NCBI RefSeq assembly: GCF_040954835.1
Contig: NC_090698.1
Location: 23,619,501 to 23,683,500, forward strand
Direction of reading: 5' to 3'
Source: Lepisosteus oculatus
Lineage: Eukaryota > Chordata > Actinopteri > Semionotiformes > Lepisosteidae
DNA length: 64,000 nt
This document shows, one piece after another, positions 40,831 to 64,000 of the stretch (the stretch's first letter is position 1; every line of letters begins with the position of its first letter). The notes beneath the pieces are model-generated. The model saw nothing but the letters and a program-made list of their open reading frames with translations. It was not told the origin of the DNA and did not search any database. The translations under genes were made by a program, and so were the position numbers.

Positions 40831-43800
40831 GGTGTTATGATTGTTCAGTACTTGAATATAATGTTTTTCCTGTTCTTTCAAAAGGAATTTGTCATTTTAA
40901 TTTGCTCTTAATTATTAAGAAATAGGAATGTTACATTTTTAAGAATTATGTTCTCATTCATACTGATTTAGAAAATATTTTTTTCTGAACAGCTACAAGC
41001 CAGCTGTTCATCTACTGACCTATAAACAGCAAGGGTTTATTCCATGTTGATGTAGTTTTTTTACAATCAACCAATCATTCAAACAGATGGGATGTATTTA
41101 GTGTGTACTGGGGTTGCAGAAAGCCTATTAAGAGTGTTCACATTCTGTTCATGAATTGCCTGACACCACTTTAAAAAAATCAGGAGGGAAATTTTAATAC
41201 AGAAATACAAATAAATGATTTCATACAAAAAAAAGAGGTGATGGAATCTATAGTGTCATTTAACAAATACATTTCTTCAGCGGTCTTAAACCTTTGGATT
41301 AGCATTATTAACTTTTAGCACTTAATTATATTTTGTATTTAACAAGTGTACATTGTTAAGCACATTAAATGTAAAGTGAAGGCATGGAAAGGACAGTATT
41401 TTAATTTACGGTAATTCTGCATATCTAAAATGACAAGCACTTATTTGAGTCTGTGGCAACTGTGTCTGTTTTTTGTAAAAGAAGAATCTACATCTTTTCA
41501 GAGTTTTAACCAACAGAAATGGTATGTATTTTACTCTGTACTTAAGAATGGGTGCACTTTCTTAATTGCACCCTTTTGTGAATTACAGCTGTGCAAGAGC
41601 TGACAACAATGAAATGCTCTAATTAAGCAAATTATTAGTTATTTTAAATGTATAAACATTTCAGACCTCAGTGGTATCACAACTGAACTACATCTAAATT
41701 AGGAGGGACGGTTTGCAGGGTTAGGGGTCAGCTAACAGAATAGGAAAGGATTGTGATTTTAAGAACTATAAGACCTCATTTCCAACTGGGTTACACTCTT
41801 CATTATATCCTGGGGAATGTAACTGCAATGCCTCCTTGAAGAGAACCTTCCACCGACTGCCCATGGTGTTACTATCAATCTTGATTCTTGATTCTACCAA
41901 TCACGATGTAGAAAAAATCCCCAAAGTAATTTGAAGATGATAAAAACCTGATCTTTGTCATTCATTTAATCAAGACAAAGGAAATCTCAGTATATTTCAT
42001 AATATCTAACTAATGACATGCTGTTATTCAAAACAACAAAAAAGCATCTAACAAAAAATTGTACCCAAATATTTACCTACACCAACTCAGATTAAGACCA
42101 TGAAGTCAAATCCAAAACTGAAAGCCAGAAATGAGTGTGGTGTGATGCAAATGCTTGAGAGCTTGCTCCTTTTTGACAACCAGTGTACTATAAAATGGTA
42201 TCCTTTGACCAATTAAAAGCTAAGCTTAAATTTTCATTGAACAGAAAATGCCATTCTATTGACTTACTATGCAGTAGATTTTAAGATGTACACTTGACAA
42301 AAATTAAGTAGTATTACAATCACATCCAGCAAATTATAATGAGATCAGTCTTGACACCATATAGAACATGCATATCTATCAGCTATATCAGATAGAGGTG
42401 GATTCTTGACTTCTTACACATATATTATTCAGGTCCCAAAAATATGTTAGTTTTATGTTAGCATTATGTTTATGTTATGTTAGATGACGACCACTGGGTG
42501 GGACAGTAAAATTCTGCCCTACTCACATTCATTAAATAAACGTTCACCTTTAATGTTAAACTTGTGAGTTTCAGGACTGCCCTTATTCAGATGTGCTAGT
42601 AACCAATAACCAAGTGAATTTAAACACTGACTCACTGTGGAAGTATATGATACAGTGTCATTCCTACCCATGTCTGTTTATCACAAATAGATCACCTGTT
42701 AAGAGACATTTACTCACACATTTAGGATGAAATTCTGAATTTGCCAGTTGAGGAGGGATGTTCTTATTGCTTAAATTTCTGTCTAAAACTGGCAAGCAGA
42801 TCACTTTCAAGTTCCAATTAACAGTTGTGATTAGGGGCCGATGTGGAACACAATCCAGCTGATATATGGGTACATCATGACCAGCAATAAGAAATGATAA
42901 CTGCGATTCATCAAAAACTCATAAAAAATATATATTTTCTTTTTCAGTCTCATCCAACTCGATTATTTTATACAAATCTTGCATTAAACACCCAACACAC
43001 ATTTTTATCTGTTGTGACACTTTAATAGATTAGGTACTGTAAAAATATATATTGTACACCAAGATATACTGCCTGACTGTAACCCACCACCAGGCTATTA
43101 GACTTGTTTGCTGTAGAAAAAGGACACAGTAACAAAAGACATGGGCAATGGGAAATGCCATAGGAACAATCAGTACTGAGTATTTAAGTTATGACTCTTA
43201 AAGGAAGTTCATTAAAGCTTATCTACAGATTGCAAATCTATTGTTTTAAAACTACTGCAAACAACTGAAGGCAATTACAAAAGGCTGAAACTTGAAAGTA
43301 CGAAACTATTAAAGACGGTCAGATTCCCTCGAGTATGACTATTACAACCAGTACAATCATTTTGTCTCAAAAGGTACATAATAATTTTACCGTAAACCAA
43401 AGCTTTTCATTAATAAAATGGAATGCATGACAGGATCAACTGTGCTAAATTATATCATATGTGTTATCATATTTGGAGTCCAGATTTAATATCTGCATGT
43501 CCCTATTTACTGTAAAACATTCTATAGTGGAAGACAGGCATACACTTGTATGCAAACTAAAGGGAAAAATCATAATAAAGACTCCATTCATTTGTAAGTC
43601 ACCTCTTCCTTACTACTAATTCATTAGAATTTAATACAAGCTACAGTACATTTGTACAATGGCATTCCTTTCACTGGATTGTGCAGATCTCAGGCAGGAT
43701 ACCTTTAAGACTATATGATCACTCGAGTTTGTCCACATTGCAAAACAACACAAAAATATTATTATATCAGTGAAATATTCCGGAGTTATTAAAAATAAAA

Positions 43801-43953
43801 TTAAGAACACTGTGATATATATTTTGATCAAAGAGGTTTTTTTTTCTGAAGCAAAAAGTAATGCTATAATTGGCAGCACACAGGAGTGAGAACTTGGCCC
43901 CATGCTAGAGGTGGACTCCTCTTAAGTGAAGCCATTATTCCCTTTAAACATGT
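40831..43953. other. Tail-to-tail interval, CDC37L1 and AK3 (includes the AK3 3' UTR)
   Basis: 3.1 kb. The AK3 3' UTR must start at 43953 and run leftward. Minus-strand ATTAAA at 43485-43490 and 43021-43026 and AATAAA at 41036-41041 are possible ends; I cannot choose. There is a short ATGTTA-type tandem repeat at 42447-42482. Otherwise nothing recognised. Confidence 0.55.
42447..42482. repeat. Short tandem repeat, ATGTTA-like
   Basis: Successive atgttag / ttttatgttag / cattatgtttatgttatgttag units; imperfect. Confidence 0.5.
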
Positions 43954-57926
<13,973 letters not shown>

Positions 57927-58899
57927 TTAAATTTTAAGAATTATGAGTGAATAAAATATTTTCATTAAAAAACAGAATCCGACTTGTAAAGCAGATCACA
58001 TACATAAATAGAATCTTTACCCACCCACAAAAAAAAAAACTTAAAAAATAAGTGCGCTTAATGATTACGTCTTCTGCCTGCAGCTTGTGCTTTGCCTGGT
58101 CTCAGAATGAAGGCGGCTTTTTTTCTAAACCTTGACGCTGTCGTAGTCGTTGGAGGAGGAGAAATATTTGCATTCCAGGAAGTTGCAGGCAAGCAGAATA
58201 CAACACCGACATCGGTTAATTTGTATCCGTCAGATATCTCTGTCCTTTTGTGGAGTGTGTGCATGGGATTTGCGTTACAAAACCTTAGCCAAATGCGGGA
58301 TTAAATTAAAGTTTAACGCATGACTGGCAGTTCGTCCCATCCGTTTTGTAGCAAACTTAGATGACACGTTTGAAGGTTGTGCCGGCATTTTCTAGTGCAT
58401 ATTATCAGTACATCTTATAACTACACTACTATACTATGTATTCTGCAGATACTGGATTTGAAAAAAAAAATGGTGGAAACAAATTAATATCTTTCAGGAA
58501 TATGCCTGATATTCTTACGAGCGCCTGAAACAAACCAAATGCAAATTTCCAAATGCAGAAATATGTTTTTCAACGTTAAACTATTCTGATAATATACATA
58601 ATCTCCTTTCTTAAATAATTATATATTTAATTTTGATTGTCCAGTTAAATCAGATGTCGATATTTGTTTAAAATCCTCACTGCTTTAGTGTAATGGTACA
58701 TGATGAGATATTTATAATCTGATGCTGATGCTGATGTATGATGCCCACTCTTCTCTGGATTGATTCCAGAGTGCAAATATTTCTTTATAATGTGGTGATC
58801 AAAGTACGTGACAGTATTCTAAATAAGGAACTAGTGTATTGTACTATTTTAACGCAGCACCCTTTCATTTAATTTCTAAATACATCACTGTATTTCCTT

Positions 58900-59290
58900 A
58901 TATTGGATTTGCTTTTCATTTCCATTGCTTCTCGGTATGTTTGTATGTAAATGTTTCAACATAGTCTTCAGAAGCCGTTTCTTCAAGATCTGTGTTTCCT
59001 ATTTTATTGGCATTTAACACTCTGCACTTGTCTGCATTAAATATCAATTCCCAGTTTGCCCAGTCTTTTGGTGTCATATGTGAACTTGACTAGTTCACTA
59101 CGTTTACCATCATCGAGATCATTGATATAAAGAAGGAAGAGCATTAGTCCTAATAAAGATCCTTGTGGTTCTTCACCAATTTATATTTGTAGTTTTCAAT
59201 CCATTTATCAGCTCCAAATGCATCATTACCTCGAATGACTATCACCTGCAATTTGAAAATTAATCTTTAAAATTGATTTGACTGTATAAC
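58900..59290 (-). mobile_element. CR1-like LINE remnant, reverse-transcriptase part
   Basis: On the minus strand EPQGSLLGLMLFLLYINDLD then SELVKFTYDTK, the counterparts of PQGSVLGPLLFLIYINDL and KFADDTK, near 59180-59080. Short and frameshifted. Confidence 0.7.
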
Positions 59291-62200
59291 CATTCCTGTG
59301 TGATCAATATATTTAGATCAATATATCTTGCATGCAAAGAAGATTCTGTGGAAAATAAGCTGTCTACATTCATAATTGGCAAAACCAAAGACTGACACAG
59401 CTAAGTAACCAAGTTATAAAGCCTACAGGAAGAAAGGAACAAAATGTTGTGCAGTGATGACATACACATTTTATATTCCTAGAAGTAAGTATTCAAAAAA
59501 ATGGTAAAAGCAAAAAAGACCTTACCAATGTTGTGAGTATTTCTATTGTAACATTGCACATATATTGTAATATATTACAATATTACAATGTTTATATTGA
59601 TAATATTCCAGATGTATACACTTAATCAAATGATCTTTCAATATGTATGATTCTAACATGAAATAGGAGGTACTGTAACTCATTATGGTGATTAAATGAG
59701 AATCATTCGATATTGACTATACAGAACTTTGCAAAAGAAAGTCTAAATTTTTCAAAACCCACTGTTACCTTCTCATTTAGAACAGTGATCTTTATGTGAA
59801 TAGAAGCCCACTTCTTAATTCCTGCCTAGTGAAGGTCATTTATGCTGGCTATTCATCCAAAAGTGCAAGAGCAGATTTTGTTGAAATTTGCTTTTTTCAA
59901 CCAAACCTAGTTTTATACTTACAATAAAAGAAAGTTAAAAACATCTAACAAACAAGTCATAAAATGCTCACTGAATCTAAAAGATAACACCCTTCCTATA
60001 AAATCCATGTAAAAATCAGAGGCTCCCTCAAATTAAATGAAAAATATGTAGTATTTTTATTGACTTTCACATTATATTATTAAAGCCTTTACAAGCACTT
60101 GTACAGAGGATCTTGAAGGGCTCTACAATCAGGGTCTCCATCATTCAGATTTGAGCAATTCAAATGCTCGAATGTCTACTACAATTCATAGTTCTTCAAT
60201 TAATATGATTGAATTGTGCAACTGTTCACGTGACTCTGAAGTGTCTGAGGCACTTGTAGTCAGTGGGGATGGTTCTTTTCCATGGATTCAAAACTGTTGC
60301 ACCTAGCAGGGGTAATGACTGTAGGAATGTAGTAATGTGGTAGTGAGTCTGGAGTGGGCCGGTTCCTTGGTCTATGCTAACTGCTAGACAGAGCCAACCT
60401 CTGAACCACAGTTGCGTAACCATAGGCAGAAACAGAACAGTTGCAAATGTGTTTACGGTCTAATAATTAGCACAGATTATACAATACACATTGGCTCTTA
60501 TGCAAACAGGCTTTAAAGTTCAACAGTGTCATTGTACCAGGATTTGTGAGAGCAATGTGTGGCCGCTGCAATATTATAATGTGAATAAAAGTTCAATTAA
60601 ATTTTATCATTTTTAAATGGCTCATAAAGCCTAGATCCAGATTTAATATTGATTGTCAGAGTCCTATTGTAACAGTAATTGGGACATTTCAGATGATTTC
60701 AGCAATCCACACATTGAAGTGGATTGGAGTCTTGGGTCTATTTTTTCACAGAGAGGCAAACCCAGATGGTTACAGGATAAATCCCTGCTTTTAATGTTAT
60801 TGATTTGCTTCTCAAGCTCCCTTTGCTAGGTGACATGGGAAAACAATACAAAATTTACAGGGAGGGCATTACAAATAAATTAAATTCATCTTTTAATTTT
60901 AAGTTTCTTTTAATAAAATTTATCTTTTTAAAGAGAGAAAATGCCAGCAACATCAGAGAGAAAAAATGTATTTTTATATATTTCTCAAATGTCAAAACTT
61001 AAATGCTACTAATACATTATTTTAATTTAAATTTTTACATTTTTAATGTTCTTTAATCATTTGAATACTGTATAAGATTAGTGTTGACCTTCAGAAGGAC
61101 AAAACGATGACTGGGCTTTACACAGAGAATGACCAGGAGAAACCATTGCAGAATACAGTGAAAGAGAGGCAGGAAGATGCCAGGCAACTGTTTCAACAAT
61201 GTAACATCACCCAGTGAGCTGTGTTTCACACCTTACACAGAGGTAGGCCCATGTGATTTTCTCCTCTATATCCCTGGCTAAAAGCCATGGCTTGAAGTTG
61301 TTAAAAACCTTTGCATTCTTAATTAAATGCTGAAACATCATTCACTGACAGTCTTTCATTGCAACTTTAAATCTCCCATTTCTCAACAAGCTATCTGTAC
61401 CTGCAACTCCTATAATACAGACATCTCCAGCTACCACTGCTGTGAAAACAAAAAAATCCAGCTCTTTTTTCGTTGTCATTCTGCAAGGATTTGTGTTTAC
61501 TCGTGTTGGTGCCACTTTGAGCTAGCAATGCCAATGAGCTAGGCCTTGCTCTGCATCTTCAGCACTGGTATAAAACTGTGTGCAAGCAGAGATTGGAAAC
61601 AATAGACAGCACACGTTGTTCATAAAAGACATCACATGGGAGCAAGTATGAAAAATGTCAAGAAAAAAACAGTTTACTAATATGCATTCAGCCATACATA
61701 ACAGCATAACCCCAAATTCAAAAATACAATATTTTGGCATGTAGCTGCAATTGACAGAGATAGGAAAGACAAATGTTTAAAACTGTGTTAGTTTATAACT
61801 GGTACTATTAATTGCAGAAGCATTAACACTGAGAAACTCTTATTCAGCTTCACCTAAACCACGTGAAAATCTGATACGTCAGCCTTATATTTTGAATTTA
61901 AACTAAAAATATTTACTGGGTGGTATTATTTTCAAAACAAATGTATGCAAATATGTATCAGTGCTCTGTCCAGTGAGAGCTTCAATGTAATTGCCTCATG
62001 TCTTTATAGACATCAGCATTTTTTTTCAGGACACAAGAAATCTGAAAATGAGAACTGATGTTTAGAGCCTTAAGTTTATTTATGAAAAATTGTATAATTC
62101 CTAATTAACTACTATGGCTTTTGCATAATACTCCAATTGCAAAGGCAGAGAGACTTGGCTTAAAACTATTAGGTGGGTAGGTATATCAGGGTAAGCAATG

Positions 62201-62779
62201 TGCAAACATAAGCAAGGAACCTTACTATCTAAAGGGTGTATTTTATACTGTCAGTATACTGGTGACATTTAGTGCAAAGTGCTGTATATTCCCTGTAGCA
62301 TTAACTAGAAGCTAAGTCAGAAGCTTTGGCCTCTACACAACTACTGTACATCATAAACCTGAAAAAAATGTGAGGGGATTAATTACAGCTCATGCCAGCA
62401 GTTAGAATATATCAGGGCAGGGCCTGTCATATCCAGACTGGATCTGTTACAGGGTGATCAACTTGCCCTGCACTGTAACTGAAAAACGTTTTTTACAATT
62501 GCTTATCAGAGTTTGGACTGGAAGTCAACAAATCCCCAAAAATGTTTATTTTAGCCATAACATATTTCAGTTATTATGCAGCATTCACAGATAATATTAT
62601 TGTCCCATGAAACGTCCCTTCTAAAGAGGAGTTGTTCCTACTGGAAAAATAAAACACATGTGGAGAGAAGAAACTGCTCTGAGGCATTATTATTCCTTTA
62701 ATTGAGCTTCAGTGCTTTGAGCTGATTTTGACTGTGGCTCTGTCTGTCTGCTTTGTATGCTAATTGCACATTCATTTGC

Positions 62780-63810
62780 CTAGAAGCACCAGTGAAGATA
62801 CTTCATGTAAATTACATAAAAATATAAATGTACATTAAACAGAAAATAATAATAAAATACACAAAGTGTATCAATTATGAAATTAAACAATTCTATTCGG
62901 AACTGAAGGCCACTGAGAACACGTCTTGAGACAAGATTTACAAACATCAACAGAGGGTGTGGTTTTAGAAGTGTATTCCAAAGACGGGGTGCGTCTGCTG
63001 AAAAGTCTTGGTCCCCCAACATATAGTGTGTAGTCTTTGGAAGGTTGAGGAGCCTAGAGCAAACAGAATTGAATGAGGGAACTGGGAAATGTGGAGATAG
63101 TATCTCTTGAAGGTACACAGGATACAGATAGACAGTACACAGGAGACAGACTGTGTAGTGCCATGGTAGGCCAATAAGAGAATTTTAAAGTCAATTCTCT
63201 AAAGAGACTGGTAGCCAGTGCAGGTTTTTCCATACAGGGGAAATATGTTTGGATTTTTGAGACTTGGTCAGCACTTTTTTCTAAAATAAAATGGATGATC
63301 CCACTAGCAAAGTATTGCAGTAGTCTAGTATTGAGTAGATGAAAGGAAGAACTAATTTCTGGACATCAGAAAGAGAAAGAATGAATCTTTAATGGGTTGT
63401 GCTTTATAATGGCAGAATGATGCACTGCAGACTTTGTGGAGAGGTGATTTGAAAGATAGGGAAGAGTAAAAAATCACTCCTAATTTTTTAACAGAATTTG
63501 AGAGAATAATTTCTGTCACGAAAAGTGAGTTTTAGACAGTTTAACTGTGATGGGGGGAGTCAATTAAAATCATCTCAATCTTATTCTTGTTTAAATGGAG
63601 ATCATTTTGAGTTATCCACAACAGTATATCTTCAAAACATTTCATTCGTGTTGAATGAGCAATGTGAGGCTTAGGTAGATCAGGTAAAGATAAAGCAGGT
63701 AGATCTGAGTACCATCATCATAACAGTGGAAGTTGACCTTGTATTTTATTTCTCATCATGTAAATATTTGAAAAGATAAGGGTGGGGGGACTTCAGAGGT
63801 GACAGGGGCA
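62780..63810 (-). mobile_element. L2-type LINE remnant
   Basis: Minus-strand pieces in order: degraded active site near 63725-63690 (reads as HCYDDGTQIYL in one frame), then WITQNDLHLNKNKIEMILI, KLGVIFYSSLSFKSPLHKVC, and the C-terminus LLNLPKTTHY, FSADAPRLWNTL near 63045-62980. Corresponds to the YADD, thumb and C-terminal parts also present in the L2 at 4818. Multiple frameshifts. Confidence 0.75.
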
Positions 63811-64000
63811 GGATCTGATTTAAAGTTGCCAAGGTCATTTAAACCTGAATAATGCTCCAGTCGATTGGCGAAGAAAGATCTTCACTTTTTGGCTCAAACT
63901 ACAATGACACTAGCAACTCCTCATTTCCTTTAAATTCAGACAAAGGTGTCAGTGGCCGCGCCTACCTTATCTTAGACGACTCTGGGGACAGGGACTTCTC

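Noticed and set aside
58058..58304. Coding gene divergent from AK3
   Set aside because: Frames on both strands overlap with no splice-bounded continuation and no known neighbour (RCL1 in human) is matched. More likely promoter sequence.

Overview
The window looks like a ray-finned fish nuclear chromosome segment. It is AT-rich, has small exons with GT-AG introns, and is dense in fish-type retrotransposon remnants: L2 and CR1-like LINEs, 5S-rRNA-derived SINEs, a tRNA-type SINE family and one LTR insertion. The mix of CR1-like, L2 and 5S-derived elements would suit an early-branching ray-finned fish or a repeat-rich teleost; I cannot name the species.

Three protein-coding genes are reconstructed exon by exon. 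(1) GAK, cyclin-G-associated kinase, minus strand: exons 1-10 at 26153..1966, covering the kinase domain. The rest of the gene (PTEN/auxilin-like, clathrin-binding and J domains) lies beyond the left edge. (2) CDC37L1, an HSP90 co-chaperone paralogous to CDC37, plus strand: 8 coding exons at 28380..38687, complete, 356 aa. (3) AK3, mitochondrial GTP:AMP phosphotransferase, minus strand: 5 coding exons at 57914..43954, complete, 228 aa. In all three genes splice phases agree at every junction and the joined exons give one open frame.

Layout: 1-26153 is GAK, with its first intron alone about 10 kb. 26154-28379 is a head-to-head promoter interval shared by GAK and CDC37L1. 28380-about 40820 is CDC37L1 with its 3' UTR. 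About 40820-43953 is the tail-to-tail interval with AK3. 43954-57914 is AK3. 57915-64000 is AK3 upstream sequence with LINE fragments and no recognised exon. The convergent CDC37L1-AK3 pair matches the human 9p24.1 order; GAK as the CDC37L1 neighbour does not match human, where GAK is on 4p16.3.

The three genes are not one pathway. GAK uncoats clathrin vesicles, CDC37L1 acts with HSP90 (many of whose CDC37-delivered clients are kinases), and AK3 recycles AMP with GTP in the mitochondrial matrix.

Points most worth a second look: a U12-type intron in GAK; an L2 LINE ending next to a GAK splice acceptor; 5S-SINE tails matching the L2 tail in the same window; an LTR insertion splitting an older SINE with a 4-bp target duplication; a TISU-like start with a 9-codon upstream ORF in the CDC37L1 promoter; a CDC37-type C-terminus kept in CDC37L1; and an unidentified coding-like remnant in a CDC37L1 intron. 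I found no clearly new multi-gene system.
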